The notes under the pieces are model-generated. The model was not told the DNA's origin. It searched no databases and saw nothing but the letters and a program-made list of their open reading frames with translations. The position numbers and the translations under genes are program-made. A stretch of 64,000 nt of DNA, from the NCBI GenBank assembly GCA_900541235.1, contig UQIW01000006.1, positions 1-64,000 on the forward strand, read 5' to 3'. The DNA comes from an uncultured Collinsella sp. Its GTDB lineage: Bacteria; Actinomycetota; Coriobacteriia; Coriobacteriales; Coriobacteriaceae. Shown one piece after another: positions 50,990 to 59,426 of this stretch (position 1 is its first letter; each line of letters begins with the position of its first letter).

Positions 50990-52174
50990 TTACAGATGAA
51001 CATCGGGATCGAGCATTTGAGCGCTCACGCGCATGGATGACGCCAGGTTTTGGAACGTTTCCAGACGCAGGCTGTCGATCTGCCCGGCGTCCTCGGCCTC
51101 GCGAACGGCGCAGCCCGGCTCATGGGTATGCGTGCAATCGCCAAACCGGCACGCGCGCGATGCCTCGACAATCTCGGGGAAGGCGCGCGCCAGGCCCCGC
51201 TCGTGACCCACGAGCGGTAGGCTGCGCAGGCCCGGGGCATCGGCGATCACGCCGGCGTCGCCCGGCAGCGCCACCATCACGCGCGCGACGGTAGTGTGAC
51301 GGCCTTGGTCGTCGCGTTCGCGCACACCGCCAGTCGCCAACGTATCGTGGCCCAGCAGTGCATTGAGCAGCGTCGACTTGCCGGCACCCGACTCGCCCAG
51401 AATCATGGCGCAGCTCCCGGCGGGCACGCAGGCACGGACCTCGTCCAGGCCACGGCCCTCGGCAGAAGATGTCACGATTACGCACACGTCCGGGCCCACC
51501 AGGCGGCGCACGCGGTCCAGATCGCGCTCGAGCTCCTCGGCATCGCAGCGGTCAGCTTTGGTGAGCACCACCACCGGCTCGGCATCGCAGTCGAGCGCCA
51601 ACACCAACGAGCGCGCCACGCGGTCGAGCAGCACCTCGCCGGCACCGAGCGCCTGCACGATTAGCACGCTATCCACGTTGGAGCAGAGCACCTGACGCTC
51701 TCCGCGGGCACGGCCGCGCCAACGCTCAAAGCTCGTACGGCGCGGCAGAACGCACTCAATCACGCCCATATCGTGCCCGGGAGCGCGGCGCACCGCCACA
51801 CGGTCGCCCACGGCGGGCAGCAGGACCTCGTCCTCGCCGCGCGACTTAGCAAACCCCACGGCATGCTCGGCGCGGAAGGTATCGTTGGCAGTCGCCACCA
51901 GCGGAAACCCGCGATCCAAGCGCACCACGGCGCCAAGCTGCATCTGCTCGGGCTCCTCGGCATGTGCGCAGAAATCATCGAAGGCAGTCTGCTGGGCTTC
52001 ATCGACCGGCAGGTCATCAAACGCCGGAACATCCTGCAGCGCATCGAGCCCCGGTACGCTCGCCAACAACTCCTCGGCAGACGCGGGAGCCTCGGTCGCA
52101 AGCTTCCGACGACGATCGCGCTTAGCCCGCGCCCCCGTCGTCTTTTTCTTCGCCTTAGCCTTAGCCTTGCCCAC
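50990..52174 (-). CDS. rsgA: Ribosome small-subunit-dependent GTPase A
   Basis: Circularly permuted GTPase that checks 30S maturation, 394 residues. OB-fold, then NVDSVLIVQAL, LTKADRC (G4), GESGAGKSTLLNAL (G1), TTVARV (G2), DAPGLRSL (G3), and zinc knuckle CRFGDCTHTHEPGC. The first 80 residues are a basic then acidic extension (GKAKAKAKKKTTGARAKRDR). Start GTG 52174 with GGGAGG five bases upstream. Confidence 0.95.
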   Translation of the reverse strand: MGKAKAKAKKKTTGARAKRDRRRKLATEAPASAEELLASVPGLDALQDVPAFDDLPVDEAQQTAFDDFCAHAEEPEQMQLGAVVRLDRGFPLVATANDTFRAEHAVGFAKSRGEDEVLLPAVGDRVAVRRAPGHDMGVIECVLPRRTSFERWRGRARGERQVLCSNVDSVLIVQALGAGEVLLDRVARSLVLALDCDAEPVVVLTKADRCDAEELERDLDRVRRLVGPDVCVIVTSSAEGRGLDEVRACVPAGSCAMILGESGAGKSTLLNALLGHDTLATGGVRERDDQGRHTTVARVMVALPGDAGVIADAPGLRSLPLVGHERGLARAFPEIVEASRACRFGDCTHTHEPGCAVREAEDAGQIDSLRLETFQNLASSMRVSAQMLDPDVHL

Positions 52175-52222
52175 AAGCGCCTCCCAGCACCATAAATCAC
52201 AACTGAGCAGGTATTTTAAATC

Positions 52223-52256
52223 AAAAAGAGCTGGCCGGGCAAAGCCCGACCAGCTC
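52223..52256. terminator. Terminator-like hairpin between the P-ATPase and rsgA
   Basis: GAGCTGGCCGGGC / GCCCGACCAGCTC (52228-52256), minus strand followed by TTTTTGATTT. It would end transcripts from the ATPase gene before rsgA. Confidence 0.85.
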
Positions 52257-52316
52257 ACAAACTTTCCCTCAGCCCTTTATCATCCGCGCGGGAGAAAAGC
52301 CAGCAAGGATACCGCA

Positions 52317-52411
52317 GGGCCCGCCCGCCGGGAGGGGTTTCCTAAGGGCACATCCCGCAGCCGCAAAGCGGCGAGGACGTGCCCGTGGAAACCCCGCAGG
52401 CGGTCGGGCCC
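52317..52411. repeat. 95-bp nested palindrome after the P-ATPase gene
   Basis: Outer arms GGGCCCG...GGGGTTTCC (52317-52342) and GGAAACCCC...CGGGCCC (52387-52411) pair with a few mismatches; inside, GGGCAC/GTGCCC and GCCGC/GCGGC form further stems. It starts 11 bases after the ATPase stop. Cruciform-capable; no gene. Confidence 0.7.
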
Positions 52412-52422
52412 GGACAGGAACG

Positions 52423-55104
52423 TTACTCTTTTTCGACCGCGCGCATGATCGCCTTGTAGATCTCCATAAGCGGGATGATCAGGAAGGCCAGACCCAGCGC
52501 GGCAAGAACGCCCTTGAGCTCAAGCGTCACGGGGCCAAAGAACATCTCGGCAAGCGTCGGCTGCACGGTCACGATCACCGTCAGCACCAGCGCCAGCGCG
52601 GCCGAAGCCCACAGCCACCTGTTCTGCTTCTTCATGCTAAACAGCGACGCACGACGGCTGCGCATATTGAAGCAGTGGAAGATCTCGACCATGTTGAGCG
52701 TGATGAAGGCCATCATCACGCCTTCCTCGTCTGCGTTGCCGGCAATCATATCCGAGATGTGGATGTAGCCCATGTCAAAGTACACGCCCACAAAGAAGCT
52801 CGCCAGCACCAGCACGGTGATGATCAAGCCCTGAACTACGCAGTCCAAGCCCATGTGGCCGGCAAAGACGCCGTCCTTGGCGTTGCGCGGTTTGCGCTTC
52901 ATGATGTCGCCCTCGGCGTCCTCCATGCCCAGCGCGAGCGCGGGGAAACAGTCGGTGACCAGGTTCACCCACAGCAGCTGCACCGGCTGGAAGATGGTAA
53001 AGCCGATGAGCGTGGCGATGAATACCGAGAAGACCTCGGCAAGGTTGGCCGAAAGCAGGAACTGAATGACCTTGCGGATGTTGTCGTAGATGCGACGGCC
53101 CTCTTCACAGGCACCGATGATGGTGGCGAAGTTGTCGTCGGCAAGCACCATATCGGCAACGTTCTTGGTGACGTCGGTGCCGGTGATGCCCATGCCAACG
53201 CCGATGTCGGCGCGCTTGATGGACGGGGCGTCGTTGACGCCGTCGCCCGTCATGGCGACGATCTGGTCGCGCGACTTCCAGGCCTCGACGATGCGGGTCT
53301 TGTGCTCGGGCTGGACGCGGGCGTACACGCCGTAGTCCTCGATGTGCGCGTCGAGTTCCTCGTCGCTCATGCGGTCGAGGTCGGCGCCCGTAATGGCCTG
53401 GCTGCGATCGGTGACGATACCCAGCTGCTTGGCGATGGCCACGGCGGTGTCGATGTGGTCGCCCGTGATCATGACGGTGCGAATACCGGCATCGTGGGCC
53501 TCGCGGATGGCGTCGGCGACCTCGGGGCGGACAGGGTCAATCATGCCGGACAGGCCGCAGAAGACCAGCTCGTGCTCGAGCGCAGCGGGGCTGCAGTCGC
53601 TCGGGACCTCGGTGTAGGTGCGGCTTGCCAGCGCCAGCACGCGCAGGGCCTCGTCGGCCATGGCCTTGTTGGCGGCCACGAGCTCGGCGCGACGCTCCTC
53701 GGTCAGCGGAACGATCCTGTCGCCGTCGTAGATATGGGTGCACAGGCCGATCACCACGTCGGGCGCGCCCTTGGTGTACTGCTCGTACTCGCCATCCAGG
53801 GTCTCGACAATCACGGACATCATCTTGCGGCCCGAGTCGAACGGGGCCTCGCCCACGCGCGGGTGCTCGGCAGTCAGGCCGGTGAGGCCAGCCTTGCCGG
53901 CGTCGTTGACGAGCGCGCACTCGGTCGGCTCGCCCACGGCCTCGCCCAGCTCCTCGTCCCACTGGGCATCGGAACACAGCGCCATGCCGGCCAGGAACTT
54001 CTCCTTAGGCGCAGCGAGCTCGTGCTTGACGACGGTCATCTTGTTCTGAGTGAGCGTGCCAGTCTTGTCGGAGCAGATGGTCTGCGTGCAGCCGAGAGTC
54101 TCGACGGCAGAGAGCTTGCGGATGATTGCCTGGCGCTTGGCCATCTTGGTCACGCCAAGCGACAGCACGATGGTCACGACGGCGACCAGGCCCTCGGGGA
54201 TAGCGGCGACGGCGAGCGAGACGGCAACCATAAAGGTGTCGAGCAGGGCAGTCGGGTCGGTGAGAACGTTACCCACGCCGTGGCGGAGGATATCGACGCC
54301 AAAGATCACGACGCAGATGACGATCACCATAATGGTGAGGATACGGCTGAGCTCGGCGAGCTTCACCTGCAGCGGCGTGAGCTCTTCCTTGGCCTCGGCC
54401 AGGGCACCGGCGATCTTGCCCATCTCGGTATCCATGCCGGTGCCGACCACGACGGCGCGGCCACGGCCGTACACAACGGTGGAGCCCATGTAGCACATGT
54501 TCTTGCGGTCGCCGAGCGGCACATCATCGGTGCCCGCGGCAAGCTCGATCACGTTGGCGTGCTTCTCGACCGGCACGGACTCGCCGGTGAGTGCGGCCTC
54601 TTCGATCTTCATCGTGGCGCTCTCGAGTACGCGGCAGTCGGCCGGGACGGAGTCGCCCGCCTCGAGCATGATCACGTCGCCGGGCACGAGCTCGGCGCTC
54701 GGCAGGTGCACGAGTTTACCGTCGCGCAGAACCTTGGACTGTGCCGCGCTCATCTCCTGAAGGGCCTCGAGGGCCTCCTCGCTCTTGGCTTCCTGGACCA
54801 CGCCCAGCACCGAGTTGACGATAACGACGAACATGATGATGGCGACATCGGCAAAGTCCGCCTCGCCCTTAACCATGCCCGTGAGCGCGCTGATGATGGC
54901 GGCAACGATCAGCATGATGACCATGGGGTCGGCCATCTGCTCAAAGAAACGCTTCCACAGCGGCGTCTTCTCGGCTTCCTCGAGCTTGTTAGGGCCTGTC
55001 TTAGCGAGGCGCGACGACGCCTCGTCGTCGCTCAGGCCGAGGTTCTCATCGACACCTTGGTCGCTGAGCACCTCCGCCGCGGCGGACAGGTATTCCTTTT
55101 GCAT
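52423..55104 (-). CDS. Calcium-type P-type ATPase (P2)
   Basis: 893-residue cation pump in the cytoplasmic membrane. TGES (173-176), phosphorylation motif DKTGT (Asp 346), KGAP, TGDGVNDAP hinge. M4 has AAIPEGL (301-307) and M6 NLVTDCFPALALG, the pattern of SERCA/PMCA-like pumps, so calcium (or manganese) export is likely. Ten helices; cation N-terminal domain present. ATG 55104 with GGAGGGGA upstream. Its leader can hide the ribosome site in a stem. Confidence 0.93.
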   Translation of the reverse strand: MQKEYLSAAAEVLSDQGVDENLGLSDDEASSRLAKTGPNKLEEAEKTPLWKRFFEQMADPMVIMLIVAAIISALTGMVKGEADFADVAIIMFVVIVNSVLGVVQEAKSEEALEALQEMSAAQSKVLRDGKLVHLPSAELVPGDVIMLEAGDSVPADCRVLESATMKIEEAALTGESVPVEKHANVIELAAGTDDVPLGDRKNMCYMGSTVVYGRGRAVVVGTGMDTEMGKIAGALAEAKEELTPLQVKLAELSRILTIMVIVICVVIFGVDILRHGVGNVLTDPTALLDTFMVAVSLAVAAIPEGLVAVVTIVLSLGVTKMAKRQAIIRKLSAVETLGCTQTICSDKTGTLTQNKMTVVKHELAAPKEKFLAGMALCSDAQWDEELGEAVGEPTECALVNDAGKAGLTGLTAEHPRVGEAPFDSGRKMMSVIVETLDGEYEQYTKGAPDVVIGLCTHIYDGDRIVPLTEERRAELVAANKAMADEALRVLALASRTYTEVPSDCSPAALEHELVFCGLSGMIDPVRPEVADAIREAHDAGIRTVMITGDHIDTAVAIAKQLGIVTDRSQAITGADLDRMSDEELDAHIEDYGVYARVQPEHKTRIVEAWKSRDQIVAMTGDGVNDAPSIKRADIGVGMGITGTDVTKNVADMVLADDNFATIIGACEEGRRIYDNIRKVIQFLLSANLAEVFSVFIATLIGFTIFQPVQLLWVNLVTDCFPALALGMEDAEGDIMKRKPRNAKDGVFAGHMGLDCVVQGLIITVLVLASFFVGVYFDMGYIHISDMIAGNADEEGVMMAFITLNMVEIFHCFNMRSRRASLFSMKKQNRWLWASAALALVLTVIVTVQPTLAEMFFGPVTLELKGVLAALGLAFLIIPLMEIYKAIMRAVEKE

Positions 55105-55113
55105 ATAGAGTCC

Positions 55114-55167
55114 CCTCCTGGGATTCGGGCCACTCAGCAGATTGATGCCCGATCATAATTCCCAGGA
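55114..55167 (-). promoter_or_regulatory. Leader hairpin covering the ATPase ribosome-binding site
   Basis: On the minus strand CTCCTGGGA (55167-55159) pairs with TCCCAGGAG (55122-55114), and TCGGGC with GCCCGA inside. The right arm holds AGGAG of the Shine-Dalgarno, so folding would block translation. Not a match to the manganese-sensing yybP-ykoY riboswitch as far as I can see. Confidence 0.5.
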
Positions 55168-55222
55168 GAAGGGCAAGGGCTCATCAAGGCTGCCGTGCTG
55201 AGCGGCAGTTGATAGTGGAGCT

Positions 55223-55252
55223 ATGGTACCCCAAAGCAACGCGTCTAGCCAA
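55223..55252 (-). promoter_or_regulatory. Promoter of the P-ATPase gene
   Basis: TTGGCT (55252-55247), 18-base spacer, TACCAT (55228-55223), giving a leader of about 110 bases that contains the hairpin. Confidence 0.45.
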
Positions 55253-55476
55253 AACAATCCATTTGGAAATATGGTCCATAAGCAACGGTGCAGACCGTGT
55301 GATGCTCAATACTGATAAAACGTTTTTTCTTCGGCGCATCATCAAATTGAAATATCGCCCAGATAGCAGCGGTTAGAACGGTTGGTAAAGTTTTTGCATA
55401 TACCGTTTTTCCGCAAAAAATGAACTTCTAATTCGGCATACGGTCGATTTTTTGGGGTATTCGGACGCCATTTCGT
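55253..55476. other. AT-rich intergenic space before pyk, no gene seen
   Basis: Together with the promoters on either side this gap between the ATPase and pyk is about 440 bases. It is locally AT-rich with several T-runs (TTTTTTCTTC, TTTTTGC, TTTTTTGGGG). I see no open frame with a ribosome site, no tRNA and no long palindrome. It may hold regulatory sites for pyk. Confidence 0.5.
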
Positions 55477-55482
55477 TATAAT
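55477..55482 (+). promoter_or_regulatory. -10 box of pyk
   Basis: Perfect TATAAT, about 64 bases before the start codon. The -35 is weak (TTGGGG at 19 bases). Confidence 0.6.
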
Positions 55483-55545
55483 CAACTCGGTTTTATTTCT
55501 TATGGTTTATCTATCAGCGCAAGACGATGTCAGATGGAGGTCTGA

Positions 55546-57006
55546 ATGTACAAGCGCACCAAGATTGTATGCACCATGGGTCCCGCCTGCGATAGCGACG
55601 AGACCATCCGCGAGATGATCAAGGCGGGCATGAACGTCGCCCGTTTTAACTTCTCGCACGGATCCTACGACGAGCACCACGGTCGCATCGAGCGCGTCCG
55701 TCGTATTTCCAAGGAGCTCGGTCTGCCCGTCGGCATCCTGCTCGACACCAAGGGCCCCGAGGTCCGCACCGGCCTTCTGGTCGACGGCAAGAAGGTTGCC
55801 GTCAAGACCGGCGATAAGATCGTCGTCACCGCTCAGCCCACGTCCGAGGATTTCCACGGCACCGCTGAGCACATCTCCCTCGACTACCTGGCTCTGCCCT
55901 CCGAGGTCGAGAAGGGCTCCCTTATCCTGATCGATGACGGTCTGGTTGCCCTCGAGGTCGAGTCCGTCAGCGGCCAGGACATGACCTGCGTCGTTAAGAA
56001 CGACGGCCTGATCGGCGAGCGCAAGGGCGTCAACATGCCCAACGTCAACATCTCGCTGCCCGCCATCACCGAGCGCGATCGTCAGGACATCCTCTTTGGC
56101 CTGACCGAGAACATCGACTACATCGCCGCTTCCTTCATCCGTGACGGCGAGTCCGTCCGCGGCATCCGCGAGCTTTGCCGCGAGAACGGCGGCGAGCACG
56201 TGACGATCTTCCCGAAGATCGAGTGCGCCCTGGGCGTCGAGAACTTCGACGAGATCCTCGAGGCTTCCGACGGCATCATGGTCGCCCGTGGCGACCTGGG
56301 CATCGAGATCAAGCCCGAGCTCGTTCCGCACATCCAGAAGGAGATCATCGCCAAGTGCAACGCGGCCTACAAGCCCGTTATCACCGCTACGCAGATGCTC
56401 GACTCCATGCAGCAGAACCCGCGCCCGACGCGCGCCGAGGTTGCCGACGTTGCTAACGCCATTTACGACGGCACCGACGCCGTTATGCTGTCCGGCGAGT
56501 CCGCTGCCGGTAAGTACCCGGTCGAGGCCGTCAAGATGCAGGCCAGCATTGCTCTCGAGACCGAGAAGTACCTCCCGGCTCACGCTCCGCTCGAGGTTCC
56601 GGCTGACGCTCACGGCACCCGCGTTGTCAACAACGTTGTGGGTATGTCCGCTGTGAACATGGCCACCACCGTTGGCGCCAAGTGCATCACCGTGCCGACG
56701 ACCACCGGCCGTACTGCTCGCCTGATCTCGCACTTCCGTCCCAACATGCCGATCTGCGCGTTCTCCCGCCACGAGTGGGCCGTCCAGCAGATGATCATGT
56801 ACTGGGGCGTTATCCCGCACCAGGCCGAGATTACCCAGGGCACCGTCAACGGCACGATCGTCAAGGCGATCGAGACCGCTAAGGAGCTCGGCTACGTCGA
56901 GGCCGGCGACCTGACCGTCGCCACCGCTGGCGATCCCCGCATGAGCGTCCAGCTCGAGGACAAGGTCTCCTCGACCAACGTCGCTTACGTCGCTCAGGTG
57001 CGCTAA
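55546..57006 (+). CDS. pyk: Pyruvate kinase
   Basis: Glycolytic enzyme converting PEP and ADP to pyruvate and ATP, 486 residues. TKIVCTMGPACDS at the N-terminus, NFSHGSYDEH, LLDTKGPEVRTG, FPKIECALGVENFDEIL with catalytic Lys, GDLGIEI, ITATQMLDSM and MLSGESAAGKYPVEAV. Codons are strongly biased to GGC/GTC/ATC with many T-ending choices unlike the neighbours, a sign of high expression. ATG 55546 with GGAGGT four bases upstream. Own promoter and strong terminator. Confidence 0.98.
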   Translation: MYKRTKIVCTMGPACDSDETIREMIKAGMNVARFNFSHGSYDEHHGRIERVRRISKELGLPVGILLDTKGPEVRTGLLVDGKKVAVKTGDKIVVTAQPTSEDFHGTAEHISLDYLALPSEVEKGSLILIDDGLVALEVESVSGQDMTCVVKNDGLIGERKGVNMPNVNISLPAITERDRQDILFGLTENIDYIAASFIRDGESVRGIRELCRENGGEHVTIFPKIECALGVENFDEILEASDGIMVARGDLGIEIKPELVPHIQKEIIAKCNAAYKPVITATQMLDSMQQNPRPTRAEVADVANAIYDGTDAVMLSGESAAGKYPVEAVKMQASIALETEKYLPAHAPLEVPADAHGTRVVNNVVGMSAVNMATTVGAKCITVPTTTGRTARLISHFRPNMPICAFSRHEWAVQQMIMYWGVIPHQAEITQGTVNGTIVKAIETAKELGYVEAGDLTVATAGDPRMSVQLEDKVSSTNVAYVAQVR

Positions 57007-57034
57007 GTCGTACTTGCAAGCACACTTGCATCGC

Positions 57035-57071
57035 AAAGGGCCCGGAAGGCGAAGCCTTCCGGGCCCTTTTT
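57035..57071 (+). terminator. Terminator of pyk
   Basis: AAAGGGCCCGGAAGGC, GAA, GCCTTCCGGGCCCTTT (57035-57068) then TTT. Confidence 0.95.
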
Positions 57072-57249
57072 CTGTGCCAATGCCGGCGCACGGCAAAACA
57101 CACACTCATTTCTTTACCAAAAGCGCGAAATCCACCCTTCGAGACCCAATGAATAAAGTCCCAAGCGCTAAAAGTGTTCGCCCGGTGGCAAACCCACACC
57201 TTAACCGACGCTGCTAAATCGTTTTAGCAAGAGCCGGATTGACCTGCTT

Positions 57250-57377
57250 TTCGGAAGTATGCGGCAAATTCTGATACCTCCGAGCACACCCCGTTTTTTC
57301 GCAACAAAATGCCTGATAAACTAGCCTCAAAAGCCAGGTCTGCTCACAAGGTTTAGATTTTGCCGCATACTTCCGAA
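57250..57377. repeat. 128-bp segment bounded by 28-bp inverted repeats
   Basis: TTCGGAAGTATGCGGCAAA at 57250-57268 is repeated inverted at 57359-57377; with mismatches the match extends to 57278 and back to 57350. The interior (72 bases) holds T-runs and no frame. It precedes the nuclease-like gene by about 50 bases. Could be a miniature inverted-repeat element or a regulator site. 57072-57249 holds nothing I recognise. Confidence 0.75.
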
Positions 57378-57428
57378 TTGACACTGGCATCGCACGGTCC
57401 AAAAGCATATTTCGACCAGGAGGACGTC

Positions 57429-58502
57429 ATGGACCTGACGCTATGCGGTCAATCCGCTTTTTACTATCACCGTATCCCGCCACAGATATTAGGCCTTTAC
57501 CCTGCCATTAGCCTTGGCAATATGGATCGCAGATGTTGCGGCCTCGGAAGTCATGCAGTTGTAAAAGACCTGCTTCACGCACCGCTTCACAGGATTGTAT
57601 TCACTCGGGCACAATCCGGGTCGCGAAGCCTGTTTAAATCGCACCTCCTGACCCAAGAGCCGCCTCCCGGGTCGTTTAGGCAAACCGAGCATGGGTTTGA
57701 TGTCACATCGCCCGAGTTCACACTGCTCAACCTTGCTACGCAGGTCTCACGCAACCAGCTGCTTATGGCGTGTTATGAGATGTGCAGCTCGTTTGCTGTG
57801 TATACACCCTGCAAACGAGCGCAACGGCAACTTGATGAAGCTATTTCGCTTAAGCTCATTCCACCCAACTGCGGCTGGGAGCGGGTTATCGACGTCAACG
57901 GCAAGGATACCAACCTGTGGAAGCGCACGCCGCTTCTTTCCGCAGCGGATATCGCCGCGTTCGCCAAGCAGGCCGCAGGCCTGCGCGGTGTTAAGCAGCT
58001 CCGCTGGGCCGCCGAACGCATGACAGGACAGACCGCCTCGCCCTTCGAAGTACAGACCTCCATGCTTATCTCGCTCCCCCGCGACGAGGGCGGCATGGGC
58101 ATCAACATCGCAAACAACGTGCGCATCCCACTCAGCGACGCCGCGCGCTCGCTGTATGACAAAACCTGCTGCTACGCCGATATCCTCATCGAAAGCGCCA
58201 CCGACAGCATGGATGTCATCCTTGAATGCCAAGGCCGCTCCGCCCACGACAGCGAAGCCGCGAGCCTCTCCGATGCCGAGCGCGCCACCGCGCTCACAAG
58301 CATGGGCTACGACGTCATCCAAATTACCTTTGGCCAGATTAAGGATAAGAAGAGCTTCGACCACATAGCCGAGCTCATCCATAAAAAGGCTGGACTTTCC
58401 TACACCCCAAAGACCAAACAGGAGCGCGCCGCCGAAGTCACCCTGCGGCAAGAGCTACTTGTCAATTGGGTTGAGCTATTCACCGCCAAGCCGGCCAGCT
58501 AG
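57429..58502 (+). CDS. Putative endonuclease-like protein (DUF559/PD-(D/E)XK-like C-terminus)
   Basis: 357 residues, cytoplasmic, not confidently recognised. From ATG 57429 with AGGAGG five bases upstream; the frame upstream runs through the inverted repeat and is rejected. The N-terminal half (DLTLCGQSAFYYHRIPPQIL) recalls AbiEi-like or Coriobacteriia-specific proteins. In the C-terminal half SPFEVQTSMLISLP and VILECQGRSAHD (263-274) followed by GYDVIQITFGQI (293-304) resemble the E-x-x/GYxV ending of DUF559/Vsr-like nucleases. Possible role in defence or DNA repair (inference). Its stop overlaps the next gene's stop by two bases. Confidence 0.6.
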   Translation: MDLTLCGQSAFYYHRIPPQILGLYPAISLGNMDRRCCGLGSHAVVKDLLHAPLHRIVFTRAQSGSRSLFKSHLLTQEPPPGSFRQTEHGFDVTSPEFTLLNLATQVSRNQLLMACYEMCSSFAVYTPCKRAQRQLDEAISLKLIPPNCGWERVIDVNGKDTNLWKRTPLLSAADIAAFAKQAAGLRGVKQLRWAAERMTGQTASPFEVQTSMLISLPRDEGGMGINIANNVRIPLSDAARSLYDKTCCYADILIESATDSMDVILECQGRSAHDSEAASLSDAERATALTSMGYDVIQITFGQIKDKKSFDHIAELIHKKAGLSYTPKTKQERAAEVTLRQELLVNWVELFTAKPAS

Positions 58503-59347
58503 CAGCTAGCAATCAGGGGAAGCGCAGGCATATCGGGCGATTCGACGCGAGCCGCAAATCCCGCCTCGGTTAGCTCGATGACCTCGGTAAACGTTGTATC
58601 GAAAAACTCCTCGGTTAGCAGGCGATACGGCGGATGATCGGACTCGCCGGGGTTTTCGCGTACAATCTCGTGCATAACGCCGATGGTCTTGAGCACATAC
58701 TCCTTATGGATGGGATACTGACCAAAACGGGTCGCCGCAGTATACAGGCGATCGGTCGCGCGCGGTATCGAAACGATGCCGAGTGTCTTGCCAAACCAGT
58801 CAAAGTCGCCTTGCTTTTTAATGCGGAATTCCTCGCACGGCTTGCCGCCGTGCGCCTCCAGGTACTGATTCACGCGCGTATTCCATACGGTATCGGCCAC
58901 CAGATGCGACCAGACACCAAGTGTCAAATCGAGCAACGACTGTGCCACATCTTCGGACGCAAGCGAGAACTCACAGGCGCCGGGACCGGCAACCGGCTCG
59001 GCATCCTTGTAGCGCTGGGGATAGTGCACGCGGTTCAGCCGCTCGCGTTCCTCGATAATCGAGGTCGCCGCGGCCGGCGCACCGATGGGCGAACTTTTAA
59101 GCAACGGTGCCACATAGGTATCCCAGAACTCATGCTCACGAGGCTTAGGGATGGGCTCAGGCTTGGCAAAGTGCGTAATGCGGTACGGAATGGGATCGGC
59201 GATGCCAGGGACCATATAGCCCACGAAGATATCCGGAACCACGCAGCCAAACAAAAAGGCATTGCGGTCGCGCACGCTATTGGCAAGCGCACCGGTGCGC
59301 TCCAGCAAACGCTCCGTCTGAGCGATATGAATGTTCCAGCTTGGCAT
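58499..59347 (-). CDS. Zinc-dependent phospholipase C-like protein
   Basis: 282 residues from ATG 59347 with GGGGG upstream. Start MPSWNIHIAQTERLLERT and FLFGCVVPDIFVGY match the Zn_dep_PLPC-type pattern: Trp at the start, His in IHIA, G-C-x-x-P-D, and further His in WSHLVADTVWNTRVN. No signal peptide, unlike secreted phospholipases, so it is a cytoplasmic family member of unknown substrate. Convergent with the nuclease-like gene. Confidence 0.7.
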   Translation of the reverse strand: MPSWNIHIAQTERLLERTGALANSVRDRNAFLFGCVVPDIFVGYMVPGIADPIPYRITHFAKPEPIPKPREHEFWDTYVAPLLKSSPIGAPAAATSIIEERERLNRVHYPQRYKDAEPVAGPGACEFSLASEDVAQSLLDLTLGVWSHLVADTVWNTRVNQYLEAHGGKPCEEFRIKKQGDFDWFGKTLGIVSIPRATDRLYTAATRFGQYPIHKEYVLKTIGVMHEIVRENPGESDHPPYRLLTEEFFDTTFTEVIELTEAGFAARVESPDMPALPLIASC

Positions 59348-59426
59348 AGCCACCCCCATAAAAACCTGGATAACTATACCATCACGGCAAAGCCGCGCGG
59401 GCGGCTACGCACGCTCTACGCAGCAA

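Noticed and set aside
52675..55158. 827-codon frame opposite the P-type ATPase
   Set aside because: His/Asp/Gly-rich shadow; the ATPase on the other strand carries all family motifs.
55104..55200. yybP-ykoY manganese riboswitch ahead of the P-ATPase
   Set aside because: A hairpin covers the ribosome site, but the conserved loop sequences of that riboswitch are not seen.
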